Shown here piece after piece: positions 8,438 to 19,734 of a DNA stretch of 61,269 bases. Below the pieces are notes generated by a model that was given only the letters and a program-made list of their open reading frames with translations, was not told the origin of the DNA and made no database searches. The translations under genes and the position numbers were made by a program. This stretch comes from JAGZEG01 sp963930185 (GTDB lineage Bacteria; Actinomycetota; Coriobacteriia; Coriobacteriales; UMGS124), in contig CAWVLT010000089.1 of assembly GCA_963930185.1 (NCBI GenBank), positions 1-61,269 on the forward strand. Reading direction: 5' to 3'. Position 1 is the stretch's first letter; every line of letters starts with the position of its first letter.

Positions 8438-9715
8438 CTACCACCCCAGCAGCACGCCAGCCACGAGCAGCACGGCGAGCGCGCCCATGTTGACACCGAC
8501 CAGCAGCGCCATGAAGCGGCCCGTGGGCTGCAGACGCCCCGCAGGGGAGCTGGCCGCGGGCGTGCCGGCACCGGGTGAGGCGAGCGCGGCGTCTGGCTCG
8601 TCGGCAACCTCCCCGGCTCCGACGGCGCGGTCGGGCCCCGCGCCCTGCCCGGAGCCTCCGCTCGCCCCTCCCCTCTCCAGCCCGCGCCGAAGCGCCAGGT
8701 ACTGCGTCACCACGATGAGCGTGGCCAGCGAGGCCACCGGTGTGCCCGCGCCGCCCACGTTGACGCCGGCTAGCAGCCCCGCCCAGTCGCCCGTGAAGCG
8801 CGAGAGCACGATTGCGGCAGGCACGTTGCTGATGACCTGCGAGAGAACCGCGCCCGGCACGAACGCGCCGGCAGCCATCCAGGAGGCGAAGGCGTCGCTC
8901 ACCACCTCGATGCGCGCGAGGTTGCCCGAGAACACGAAGAACGCCGCGAAGGTCACGATGAGACCCCAGTCGGTGCGCAGGGGCAGGCGCCGGTCCACCG
9001 CAAGCGTGACGAGCGCCACGACGGCCACGCACGCCCACACCGGCAGAACCCCCAGCACGCACAGCACGCACGCCACGAGTAGCAAGCCAAACGCAAGCGC
9101 CCCGCGGCGGTCGACCGGCTGGTGCACCCCCTCGGGACGCACCCCTCCCCTACCGGCCGCGACGCAGCCCACGGCGACGATGGCCACCGACAGCGCAAAC
9201 GGCGCGAGCATCGTGCCCACGAAGTCACCGAAGCCGATGCCGTAACAGGCGGCGAGGTAGATGTTCTGGGGGTTGCCGAACGGCAGGAGCATGCCGCAGA
9301 GGTTGGCGGCCACGCCCTGCAGCACGTAGGTGGGTCCGATGAGGTCGCGACGGCCCGCGGCGATGAGGCACGCCGCGGACAGGGGAAGCAAGGCGAGCAG
9401 GGCCATGTCGTTGGTCACGAACATCGACGCCAGCGCCGTGGCCCCCACCAGGGCGAACACCATGGCCCGCGCCCCGGCGCAGCGCCGCGCGAAGGCCAGG
9501 GCCAGCGCCTGGAAGACGCCCGACTCGCGCAGTCCGGCCACCGTGAGCAGCACGCAGGCAAGGCGGCCCAACGTGCCCCAGTCCACGTATCCCGCGTAGC
9601 CCGCGTCGGGCAAGACGATGCAGCACGTCACGAGCGCCGCCACGACCGACACAAGTGGCACGACGTTGCCCCGCACAAGGGCGCGGACATCTGGAAAGTA
9701 GCGTCTCGGTGACAT
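8438..9715 (-). CDS. ArsB/SLC13-type anion permease
   Basis: 425 residues, nearly all hydrophobic, with about 11 predicted membrane spans. The pattern SMFVTNDMALLALLPLS and the repeat-like SQVISNVPAAIVLSRFTGDWAGLLAGVNVGGAGTPVASLA are typical of the ion-transporter superfamily that holds ArsB, NhaD and SLC13 carriers; LLPFGNPQNIYLA is the first helical-hairpin motif. The substrate cannot be fixed: anion, arsenite and dicarboxylate are all possible, and no ars genes are nearby. A polar Gly/Ala/Pro-rich insert (about 345-395) precedes the last span. The ATG at 9715 has a GAGAGGA site. The gene stands alone, separated from the transketolase genes by 178 bp. Confidence 0.75.
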   Translation of the reverse strand: MSPRRYFPDVRALVRGNVVPLVSVVAALVTCCIVLPDAGYAGYVDWGTLGRLACVLLTVAGLRESGVFQALALAFARRCAGARAMVFALVGATALASMFVTNDMALLALLPLSAACLIAAGRRDLIGPTYVLQGVAANLCGMLLPFGNPQNIYLAACYGIGFGDFVGTMLAPFALSVAIVAVGCVAAGRGGVRPEGVHQPVDRRGALAFGLLLVACVLCVLGVLPVWACVAVVALVTLAVDRRLPLRTDWGLIVTFAAFFVFSGNLARIEVVSDAFASWMAAGAFVPGAVLSQVISNVPAAIVLSRFTGDWAGLLAGVNVGGAGTPVASLATLIVVTQYLALRRGLERGGASGGSGQGAGPDRAVGAGEVADEPDAALASPGAGTPAASSPAGRLQPTGRFMALLVGVNMGALAVLLVAGVLLGW

Positions 9716-9782
9716 GGATGGGATTTCCTCTCGTCACACACGAGCGCACACACGGGCAATGGCGCACGTCGGCTCAACACAA

Positions 9783-9821
9783 GCGTGCGGGCCGCAGGCT
9801 CGCAGCCCGCGACCCGCACGC
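9783..9821. terminator. GC-rich hairpin downstream of the transketolase operon
   Basis: Perfect 9-bp arms (GCGTGCGGG and CCCGCACGC) around a 21-base loop that can itself pair. There is no U-run, so it is a hairpin in terminator position rather than a proven intrinsic terminator. Confidence 0.35.
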
Positions 9822-9893
9822 ATGACTTGCATGACACATCTGTCAGCACGGCTAGAACCGCAGGCAGAACCGCTTCCGTCCGCGCGACCGTCC

Positions 9894-10850
9894 CTACCCG
9901 CGCAGCTCGAGCACCTTGGCCACGATGGCGGCGGCGTCGCAGTGGTAGTGGGCCATGAGCTCGCCGAACTCACCCGAGGTGCCAAAGACGTCCTGCACGC
10001 CCACCATGCCCATGCGCGTGGGCTGCCTGCGGGACAGCAGGCTGGCGACGATGGAACCCAGGCCACCCACCACGTTGTGCTCCTCGCAGGTCACGACCAG
10101 CCCGGTCTTGGCGGCCGAGGCAAGGACGGCCTCCTCGTCGAGCGGCTTGATGCTGTAGGCGTCGATCACCTCGGCCTCGATGCCCTGCTGGGCCAGGGTC
10201 TCGGCGGCCTTCAGCGCCTCGTCGACCTCGACGCCGCAGGCCACCAGGGTGACGTCGGCACCCTCGCGCAGGGTGCGCGACCCGCCCAGCTTCATCTCGA
10301 AGCCCGGCTCGTAGACCTGCGGGACCTTGGCGCGGCCCATGCGCACGTACACCGGGCCGCGTTCGGCGGCGGCCAGGCGGATGGCGGCGCAGGCAGCCTC
10401 GTAGTCGGCCGGCACGAGCACGCGCATGTTGGGCAGCGCGCTCATGAGGGCGATGTCCTCGAGCATCTGGTGACTGCCGCCATCGGGGCCCACCGACAGG
10501 CCCGCGTGCGTGGGGCAAATCTTGACGTTAAGGTTGGGGTAGCACACGGTGTTGCGGATCTGGTCGTAGCAACGCCCGGTGCCGAACACGGCAAACGACG
10601 CCGTGAAGGGGATGCGCCCCGCCAGCGACAGGCCAGCCGCGACGCCCACCATGTCCTGCTCGGCGATGCCCACGTCCACGAGCAGCCGCTTGTCAAAGCC
10701 GGCGAGCTTGGCCGTGGTGGTCGACCCAGCAAGGTCGGCGTCGACGGCCGCGACGGGCACGCCCGCCTGGGCAAGCTCCACAAGGGTCGCGCCATATGCC
10801 TCGCGCGTCGCGCGGGCCGGACGGGCCTGGTTCTCGTTCTCGTTAGGCAT
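9894..10850 (-). CDS. Transketolase, C-terminal subunit
   Basis: 318 residues from the ATG at 10850 (MPNENENQ). It covers the pyrimidine-binding and C-terminal domains: FDKRLLVDVGIAEQDMVGVAAGLSLAGRIPFTASFAVF contains the catalytic Glu, and NVKICPTHAGLSVGPDGGSHQMLEDIALM is highly conserved. With the N-terminal subunit encoded immediately upstream (8-bp overlap) it makes a split transketolase, common in anaerobic Firmicutes and Coriobacteriia, acting in the non-oxidative pentose phosphate pathway with thiamine diphosphate. Confidence 0.95.
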   Translation of the reverse strand: MPNENENQARPARATREAYGATLVELAQAGVPVAAVDADLAGSTTTAKLAGFDKRLLVDVGIAEQDMVGVAAGLSLAGRIPFTASFAVFGTGRCYDQIRNTVCYPNLNVKICPTHAGLSVGPDGGSHQMLEDIALMSALPNMRVLVPADYEAACAAIRLAAAERGPVYVRMGRAKVPQVYEPGFEMKLGGSRTLREGADVTLVACGVEVDEALKAAETLAQQGIEAEVIDAYSIKPLDEEAVLASAAKTGLVVTCEEHNVVGGLGSIVASLLSRRQPTRMGMVGVQDVFGTSGEFGELMAHYHCDAAAIVAKVLELRG

Positions 10851-11742
10851 GGGCACGTCCTTCCTCGGCGGCGTCGATCTCGGCAAGAGCCTGGGCAAGC
10901 TGCTCGGCGTTGGGGGCCTTGCCGTGCCAGCCGGCCTGGTCCTCCATGAACGAGACGCCCTTGCCCTTGACGGTGTGGGCGACCACGACGGCGGGGCCGG
11001 CCTCGTAGGCCGCTGCCTGCGTGAGCGCGTCGTGGACCTGCTCCACGTCGTTGCCGTCGGCGCACTCGATCACGTGCCAGCCAAACGACGCGAACTTGGC
11101 GCAGATGTCACCCAGGCCCACCACGTCGTCGAGGTGGCCGTCGATCTGCAGGTTGTTGTTGTCCACGATGGCCACGAGATTACCCAGGTGGTTCTGCGCC
11201 GCGAACATGGCGGCCTCCCACACCTGGCCCTCCTGCAGCTCGCCGTCGCCCATGAGCACGAAGACCTGCGGGGTCTGCGCGCTGGTCGTGGCGTCGGACT
11301 CGTCCCAGCGCAGGCCAAGGGCCAGCCCCGAGCCGACCGACAGTCCCTGGCCGAGCGAACCGGTGGACACCTCCACACCCGGGCACTTGTTCATGTCGGG
11401 GTGCCCCTGCAGGTGCGACCCCAGCTTGCGCAGGGTGTCGAGCCACGCGCGGGGGAAGTACCCCGACTCGGCCAGCGCCGCGTAGAGCGCCGGGCAGCAG
11501 TGGCCCTTGGAGAGGATGAAGCGATCGCGGCTGGGGTCAGCCGGATCGTCGGGGTTATGCCGCAGCACCCCGCCGAAGTAGAGCGTCGCCATGATCTCGG
11601 TTGCCGACAGCGATCCTCCCGGATGGCCGCTGCCAGCCTTCTCGAGCATGGTCACGATGTCGCGCCGCATCTGGGCAGCGGCTGCGCGCACCTTCTCGGC
11701 ATCGAAGGGCGCCTGGGCCGTATGGCCTTGCAGTGGGCTCAT
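10843..11742 (-). CDS. Transketolase, N-terminal subunit
   Basis: 299 residues. Thiamine-diphosphate domain with GSGHPGGSLSATEIMATLYF, SKGHCCPALYAALAESGYFP, GSLGQGLSVGSGLALG and the cofactor motif GDGELQEGQVWEAAMFAAQNHLGNLVAIVDNNN. It transfers two-carbon units between sugar phosphates together with the downstream subunit. Its start overlaps the end of the yitT-like gene by 4 bp (ATGA), so it belongs to the secA-prfB-yitT transcript. Confidence 0.95.
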   Translation of the reverse strand: MSPLQGHTAQAPFDAEKVRAAAAQMRRDIVTMLEKAGSGHPGGSLSATEIMATLYFGGVLRHNPDDPADPSRDRFILSKGHCCPALYAALAESGYFPRAWLDTLRKLGSHLQGHPDMNKCPGVEVSTGSLGQGLSVGSGLALGLRWDESDATTSAQTPQVFVLMGDGELQEGQVWEAAMFAAQNHLGNLVAIVDNNNLQIDGHLDDVVGLGDICAKFASFGWHVIECADGNDVEQVHDALTQAAAYEAGPAVVVAHTVKGKGVSFMEDQAGWHGKAPNAEQLAQALAEIDAAEEGRAHA

Positions 11743-12638
11743 TGGACTCCGATCTCCTTGAATCCCTCGCCGAACGTCTCGTGTACATCCGAGATGGCCA
11801 CGATGGCATCCCGGTCGATCTGAGCGATCACCTTTTTGAGATCGCCAATCTCCTTACGTGAGAGTACCACGAAAAGCACCGGCCGTGCCTTCTCAGTGTA
11901 GCATCCGGTGGCATCAAATCGCGTGCAGCCGCGGCCCAGCTGGGCCATGACGACCTGTGCGATCTCCTCGTGGCGCTCGCTGATGATCCAGGCCGCCTTC
12001 TCGGTCGAGGGGCCGTCCACCACATAGTCGATGACCAGGCTCGTCACGATGATGGCGAGCGCGGCGCACAGCGCGACCTCGATGGAGAAGAACGGGATCG
12101 ACGCGATGACGATGAGCGAGTCCACCACCAGCATCCACGTGCCAACCGACACCGAGCTGCGCTTGGCGAGCAGCTGGGCCAGGATGTCGGTGCCGCCGGT
12201 GTTGCCGCCCACGCGAAACGCAAGGCCAAGCCCCAGGCCGGACACGACGCCGCCCCACACGGCCTGCAGCACCACGTTGTCGCTGGCCAGCGCCGGCACG
12301 AAGGGGGCGAGCAGGTCGGTGAACACGGCCAGCGACACGATGCCGAAGATCGTGCGCGAGGCATAGCGAAAGCCCCCCGAACGGTACACCGGGATGAGCA
12401 GCAGGGCGTTCATCACCAGGGTCTGCAGGCCAACCGGGAAGGGGAATCCCAGGAGCTGCTCGGTGACGTGATAGATGATGGTGGCCAAACCTGACGCGCC
12501 GCCCGCGGCCAGCTCGCCGGGGACCAGAAAGCAGTCCAGTGCGATGGCCGTGAGGAACGTGCCTAGGGCGATGGTGAGGTAGTCCTTGCCCGACGCCTTG
12601 ATGATCTCGGGCACGCGTGAGAGCTTCTCGTGAACCAT
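11739..12638 (-). CDS. YitT-family membrane protein (DUF161/DUF2179)
   Basis: 299 residues from the ATG at 12638 (MVHEKLSRVPEIIKASGKDYL). Five to six membrane spans in the first 200 residues carry the family pattern (LDCFLVPGELAAGGASGLATIIYHVT and GGNTGGTDILAQLL), followed by a cytosolic DUF2179 domain (about 215-299) with a ferredoxin-like pattern. The family is widespread and its transport substrate is unsettled. The start is four bases after the prfB stop, and the end overlaps the transketolase gene by 4 bp, so it is within one operon. Confidence 0.9.
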   Translation of the reverse strand: MVHEKLSRVPEIIKASGKDYLTIALGTFLTAIALDCFLVPGELAAGGASGLATIIYHVTEQLLGFPFPVGLQTLVMNALLLIPVYRSGGFRYASRTIFGIVSLAVFTDLLAPFVPALASDNVVLQAVWGGVVSGLGLGLAFRVGGNTGGTDILAQLLAKRSSVSVGTWMLVVDSLIVIASIPFFSIEVALCAALAIIVTSLVIDYVVDGPSTEKAAWIISERHEEIAQVVMAQLGRGCTRFDATGCYTEKARPVLFVVLSRKEIGDLKKVIAQIDRDAIVAISDVHETFGEGFKEIGVQ

Positions 12639-12642
12639 GTGG

Positions 12643-13794
12643 CTACTCCCCCTGCGCCCAGGCGTCGTCATCGGTCTGCTGCTGCGACTGGCTGAGCACG
12701 CGCCAGCGGTGGTAGGCAACCACGAACGGGTCGAGCTGGCCGTCGGAGAGCACCGCCTCGACGTTGCTCGTCTCGTAGCCGCTGCGCAGATCCTTCACCA
12801 TCTGGTAGGGATAAAGCACGTAGCTGCGGATCTGGTTGCCAAACGAGATGTCCTTCTTGGGGCCGCGCAGCTCGTCGATCTGGGCGGCGCGGCGCTCCTC
12901 CTCCAGCTCGTAGAGCTTGGAGCGCAGGATCTGCATGGCGACCGCCTTGTTCTGCAGCTGGCTGCGCTCGTTTTGGCACGTCACCACGATGCCGGTGGGC
13001 AGGTGGGTGATGCGCACGGCCGAATCGGTGGTGTTGACGCCCTGGCCGCCGGGGCCCGAGGAGCGGTACACGTCGACGCGCAGGTCGTCGGGCGCGATGT
13101 CGACCTCGATGTCGTCGGGCAGGATCGGGAGCACCTCCACGCCGCAGAACGACGTCTGGCGGCGCTTCTTGTCATCGGTCGGCGAGATGCGCACCAGGCG
13201 ATGCACGCCGGCCTCGGCCCGCAGCATGCCGTAGGCGTTCTTGCCGCTCACCGTGAAGGTGGCGCGGTCAAGCCCGATGACCTCGCCCACGGGGGCGTCG
13301 TTGACCTGCACCTTCCAGTGACGCACCTCGCAGTACTTGAGGTACATGTGCAGCAGCATCTCGCACCAGTCCTGCGACTCCAGGCCGCCCTGGCCGGGCT
13401 TGATGGTGACGATGGCGTCGCCGTGGTCGAACTCGCCGGTGAACCAGCTCGAGAGCTCCAGGTCGTCCAGGGACGCCGAAAGCTGCTCGATGACCTGCAC
13501 CGCGTACTGCTCGGTCTCCTCGTCGTCGGCCTCGCATGCCAGCTCGTCGGCGCTGGCGGCCTCGCTGAGCAGGTCGACCGCGTCATCGTAGGCCTTGATG
13601 TCGTCGCGCAGGCGCGCGATCTCCCCCATGACGCGCTGGGCGGCCGCCGGGTCGTCCCAAAAGCCGGGCTGGGCGGAATTCTGCTCCAGGGCGGCCTGCT
13701 CCTGCCGCTTGACATCGATGGACAGGTAGCGCTCCACCTCGGCAAGGCGTTCGCGCAGGTGTGTTATCTGGTCAGCGTGCGACTCGACTGGCAT
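12643..13794 (-). CDS. prfB: Peptide chain release factor 2
   Basis: 383 residues from the ATG at 13794, five bases after the secA stop. The catalytic GGQ lies at 249-251 (SSGPGGQGVNTTDSAVRITH) and the domain order is that of RF2. Two oddities. First, the usual in-frame UGA and frameshift site near codon 25 is absent: the aligned region reads RYLSIDVKRQ straight through, so the classic RF2 autoregulation is not present. Second, the stop-codon recognition tripeptide, SPF in most RF2 proteins, reads SPT (204-206) in VRISPTDDKKRRQTSF. It recognises UGA and UAA with the ribosome. Confidence 0.95.
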   Translation of the reverse strand: MPVESHADQITHLRERLAEVERYLSIDVKRQEQAALEQNSAQPGFWDDPAAAQRVMGEIARLRDDIKAYDDAVDLLSEAASADELACEADDEETEQYAVQVIEQLSASLDDLELSSWFTGEFDHGDAIVTIKPGQGGLESQDWCEMLLHMYLKYCEVRHWKVQVNDAPVGEVIGLDRATFTVSGKNAYGMLRAEAGVHRLVRISPTDDKKRRQTSFCGVEVLPILPDDIEVDIAPDDLRVDVYRSSGPGGQGVNTTDSAVRITHLPTGIVVTCQNERSQLQNKAVAMQILRSKLYELEEERRAAQIDELRGPKKDISFGNQIRSYVLYPYQMVKDLRSGYETSNVEAVLSDGQLDPFVVAYHRWRVLSQSQQQTDDDAWAQGE

Positions 13795-13799
13795 GGGGA

Positions 13800-16568
<2,769 letters not shown>

Positions 16569-16925
16569 GATGTCCTTAGCTGATGCGCGCCGGGACCACG
16601 CGCCCGCAGAAGGCAGCCCGCGGCCTCAGGCGGCCACTCGCAGTCCACAGGCGCATGCAGTCGCCCAACGCTGGGTCCATCGGGTTCATCGCATACGGAA
16701 ACTAATGTACCACAGCGTTCCATGCGCATTGCAGGCACCACACCACCCCCACGCAGGCTGCGCGGAAAAAGCAGGGGCAGGCGCATGGGCGGGCACGGGG
16801 ACCGTAGGGGCAGGCGCACGGGCGGGCGCATGGGCGGGCGCGGAGGTTGGAGGGGCGAGCAACCAGGCGGCCGGGATGGGCCGGGCGGTTGGGATGAGGC
16901 CGGAGACTTCGACAGACCCAGCGGG
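16569..16925. other. Gene-free stretch upstream of secA with GC-rich degenerate repeats
   Basis: No gene seen. The part next to secA (16569-16740) should hold its promoter and leader. Between about 16765 and 16850 there are three imperfect repeats built from GGGGCAGGCGCA and GGGCGGGC blocks, which look like slippage-derived low-complexity DNA. The repeat array at 16926-17270 follows directly. Confidence 0.5.
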
Positions 16926-17270
16926 TGGTCAGGATGACGAGTTCTGTGTCCAACGGCGTCCAACGTGACGCCGGCAGTGGCAGAGATGTGGTCAGAACGG
17001 CGAATTCTGTGCGGCCACTGGTCAAGAAGGCGAGTTCTGTGTCGCCGGCGCATGCCCACCTGGTCAGGATGGCGAGTTCTGTGCGCCAAAACGGGCATTC
17101 TTGGCCCGTTTTTTGATGCTACCGTAAAGCCAGGTCGTATCACCGCAGGCAGAGGCCTCGGCGCTTTCCCTACCTTTTCAGTAGGGTCACACAGAACTCG
17201 AGATCCTGACCATCGCGACACAGATCTCGGCATCTTGACCAACGGAACACAAAACTCGTCCTCTTGACCA
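16926..17270. repeat. Seven-copy 26-27-bp repeat, four direct then three inverted, around a terminator
   Basis: Core TGGTCAGGATGGCGAGTTCT followed by GTG. Forward copies start at 16926, 16989, 17019 and 17061; reverse-complement copies occupy 17187-17212, 17215-17241 and 17244-17270. The closest neighbours are spaced 29-30 bp. The two groups point toward each other across a U-rich terminator hairpin at 17088-17114. Copies differ at 3-6 positions. No protein-coding role is evident. Confidence 0.8.
17088..17114. terminator. Bidirectional intrinsic terminator
   Basis: Perfect 9-bp stem (AAAACGGGC / GCCCGTTTT) with a 7-base loop and T-tracts on both strands (six on plus, four on minus). On the minus strand it can end the transcript of the peptidyl-tRNA hydrolase gene, whose stop is at 17293. 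Confidence 0.75.
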
Positions 17271-17292
17271 GCGATCGGGTGATCGGGAAGGC

Positions 17293-17781
17293 CTAGTACA
17301 ACGGCAGGTCGCCTGTGAGGGGGTCCACCTGGTCGGCGTAGAGGGGTTCCAGCGCCAAGCAGGTGTAGGTGGGCTCGCCGTGGAACTCGGTGTGGCCAGC
17401 ATCGCGAATGAGCGCCGAGACAAAGCCCATCTCTCGCGCCCGGCGGTGCAGGTCGAGCAGCTCCTCCTCGGAGTCGACGTACACGCAGACCTTGGCCACC
17501 CCAGCATCGAACCAGTCGGAAAGCGCCGTTGGGCCGACAGGTGCGCCAGGAACAGAGCAACGCTCGGCACCCTCGGAGCCGCCCTCGATACCGGCGCCCT
17601 CGTCCAGATAGATCCAGCTGCCATCCTCGGTGAGGCGAACCTGGTCGAGGCGCCCCTCGCGCACCAGCGCCATGAGCACGGCCTCCACACAGGCGTGACC
17701 AGCCTGCGCGGCGATCTTGCCCTTGCGCATCTTGAGGTCGCGACGCATAACGATCATCTGTTTTGCCTTGTAGGCGGACAC
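17293..17781 (-). CDS. PTH2-type peptidyl-tRNA hydrolase
   Basis: 162 residues from the GTG at 17781, which has a TGGAG site 5 bp upstream; longer readings start without one. The sequence matches the archaeal/eukaryotic PTH2 family: KQMIVMRRDLKMRKGKIAAQAGHACVEA at the N-terminus, VAKVCVYVDSEEELLDLHRRA in the middle and IRDAGHTEF with LALEPLYADQVDPLTGDLPLY at the end. About 30 extra residues (Gly/Pro-rich) are inserted after the first helix. PTH2 frees tRNA from peptidyl-tRNA. Bacteria normally rely on the unrelated Pth1; PTH2 is sparse among them. It is flanked by the repeat array and a LuxR gene, with no obvious operon. Confidence 0.85.
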   Translation of the reverse strand: MSAYKAKQMIVMRRDLKMRKGKIAAQAGHACVEAVLMALVREGRLDQVRLTEDGSWIYLDEGAGIEGGSEGAERCSVPGAPVGPTALSDWFDAGVAKVCVYVDSEEELLDLHRRAREMGFVSALIRDAGHTEFHGEPTYTCLALEPLYADQVDPLTGDLPLY

Positions 17782-17887
17782 GGGGGCTCCAATCAGGCGA
17801 GACAACACGGCGCACAGGATTATAGGACATCGGCGGCACCAACGGGATGTCATCGTCACCGGCGGGGCATCGTCGACATTCCGCCCG

Positions 17888-19378
17888 TCAGGCCCGGCGG
17901 AACTCGTTCACCAGATCGAGTAACTCGTCGCGCTTGTGCACGTCGAGCTTTGCGTACAGGTTGTTGACGTGCGTCTTCACGGTCGAGGTGGACAGTCCCA
18001 GATCGTCCGCGATGCGCTGGCGCGAGAAGCCGCGGGCGAGAAACGAGAGCATGTCGTGCTCGCGCGTCGTCAGGCCATACCGCACCGCCATCGCGTTGAC
18101 GGCGTCCTGGCTCGAGCGCAGCGCCCTCCGCGATGCCGCGGCGTCATCGCCGCCCGCAGCAACGCCTTCGCCGGCGGTGGCGCGCACCGGCAGAGAAGAC
18201 GGACCCGCATGGGGCTGAACGTCATCGGCGTCGAGGAACCCCCAGCCATCCTGTGCGCGCATGATCATGAAGATGAGCCCCGCAAGCAAAAGAAGCATCC
18301 CCGAGAGCGCGAGCGTCGTATACATGCCCTGGGGAAGGGCGCTCATGTCAAGCGCGTCAAACACAGCGGCGGCGGCGCTTGACCCGACGAGCAGCCCGCC
18401 AAAGAGCAGCACCTGCCCGAGAAACGCCATGCGCACCGGCGAGACGCCATGGGCCTCCACGGCGCGATGGACGTTGAAGATGCCGAACACCCCACCGAAC
18501 TGTATTGCCAGGATGAACAGCGGCTTGATGGAAAACGACTCGGACGCCCCCAGGGGGACCACGACGCACAGGGCGATCATGAGGGGGACGAGGGGCAGTA
18601 CCACCGAGGGAACCCGGCCAGGGCCGGCGAGAACCCCCAACAGGATGACGAGCAACGCCCCCGACACAAACGAGGCGATCTGACGCCATACGGCAAGGTC
18701 CAGAGGCACGTAGATCTCCAGGGAGCTCATGATGCCCGAAATCACGGTCGGCAGCATCTGCAGGCCGCAGAAGCACGCCAGCGACCGCACGCCCATCGCG
18801 GACAGCAGGCCGCCGCAGCCACCGCCAGGCGCGGCCCCAGCGTCGAACGACCCGCACAACGGAACGAACACCAGGCACGCGGCCACGAGCGAGACGAGCA
18901 CGTAGCCCGCCAGCTGCATGTCCGACGACGGCAGAGACACCGTGACCAGCGTGATCGCCGCCGTCAGCACCATCATATAGACGATGAGCCTCACCGCTCG
19001 AGCGTCACCAACGAGCAGGCACACCCAGATCTGGAGCGTGGGGGCGCGCGCCGAAACAAGCGCGAGCGTGGCGACGTTGAGCGCAGACGCCGTGTCCGAC
19101 AGAACGCCCATGCGCAGCAGGAAGAGAAGCAGGCATCCGACGAGCGTGAGCGCGACTCCCAGCGCAGCCACGACGCCAAGCGCACGCCTCTCGCCAGCCA
19201 CGATCACGATGCCGAGGCAGATCAGCGCCGTCAGCACGAGGGCCGCCCATATCGCCGCCTGCGGCAGGGTCGAGGCGGCCCCTCCGTACACCACGACCCC
19301 CGAGCGGTCGAGCAGCGTCTGAGCACAGGCACAGGCAGCGCCAAGCACGATGACGAACGAACGATACGTCATGCCCAT
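17888..19378 (-). CDS. LuxR-type regulator with multi-span membrane N-terminus
   Basis: About 496 residues from the ATG at 19378 (MGMTYRSFVIVLG). Twelve or so hydrophobic segments fill residues 1-390, arranged like a transporter fold. A C-terminal LuxR HTH (about 430-490) reads YGLTTREHDMLSFLARGFSRQRIADDLGLSTSTVKTHVNNLYAKLDVHKRDELLDLV. This architecture is common in Eggerthella-type bacteria next to flavoenzyme genes. It is divergent from the Tat flavoenzyme at 19735, so it probably senses a compound at the membrane and controls that gene. A candidate operator lies between them. Confidence 0.88.
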   Translation of the reverse strand: MGMTYRSFVIVLGAACACAQTLLDRSGVVVYGGAASTLPQAAIWAALVLTALICLGIVIVAGERRALGVVAALGVALTLVGCLLLFLLRMGVLSDTASALNVATLALVSARAPTLQIWVCLLVGDARAVRLIVYMMVLTAAITLVTVSLPSSDMQLAGYVLVSLVAACLVFVPLCGSFDAGAAPGGGCGGLLSAMGVRSLACFCGLQMLPTVISGIMSSLEIYVPLDLAVWRQIASFVSGALLVILLGVLAGPGRVPSVVLPLVPLMIALCVVVPLGASESFSIKPLFILAIQFGGVFGIFNVHRAVEAHGVSPVRMAFLGQVLLFGGLLVGSSAAAAVFDALDMSALPQGMYTTLALSGMLLLLAGLIFMIMRAQDGWGFLDADDVQPHAGPSSLPVRATAGEGVAAGGDDAAASRRALRSSQDAVNAMAVRYGLTTREHDMLSFLARGFSRQRIADDLGLSTSTVKTHVNNLYAKLDVHKRDELLDLVNEFRRA

Positions 19379-19513
19379 GACCGACCCCGCCCCTCTCCAG
19401 GCTGCCGCCCCATCGTCACCACCAGCAAAAAACATTCGTCACCGCCAGCAAAAACGTCCGTGGCGTCGGCTGCCACCTCGCAAGCCGTATTCTGCAAAAC
19501 GGCAGGTAGACCA

Positions 19514-19559
19514 GTTCGACCGAAAAGGTTGAGATCACATTTCAACCGTTCGACCCGAA
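19514..19559. promoter_or_regulatory. Candidate LuxR operator between regulator and flavoenzyme 1
   Basis: Two direct copies, GTTCGACCGAA (19514-19524) and GTTCGACCCGAA (19548-19559), flank an inverted repeat GGTTGA-N9-TCAACC (19527-19547). It lies in the 356-bp divergent region, 135 bp upstream of the LuxR start and 176 bp upstream of the flavoenzyme start. The role is inferred from position. Confidence 0.45.
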
Positions 19560-19734
19560 GCGCTCGCTCGCCGCGCCGCTACATTTGGCATCGCACAGCG
19601 CGCACCGTGCAGGCAGGCCTGGCATGCATGGGCAAGCCCGGCATGCGAAGGGGCGCGGCGATCCGTCGCCACGCGGCGACCCGCCCGATGCACGCGCGCA
19701 TATTGTATCGAGATATGTCGAGGAGGAGCACGTC

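Noticed and set aside
13700..13794. Programmed +1 frameshift in prfB
   Set aside because: The gene is continuous through the usual site; no in-frame UGA is present.
16926..17270. CRISPR array
   Set aside because: Copies differ, lie in both orientations, and the intervals are 3-36 bp rather than uniform unique spacers.
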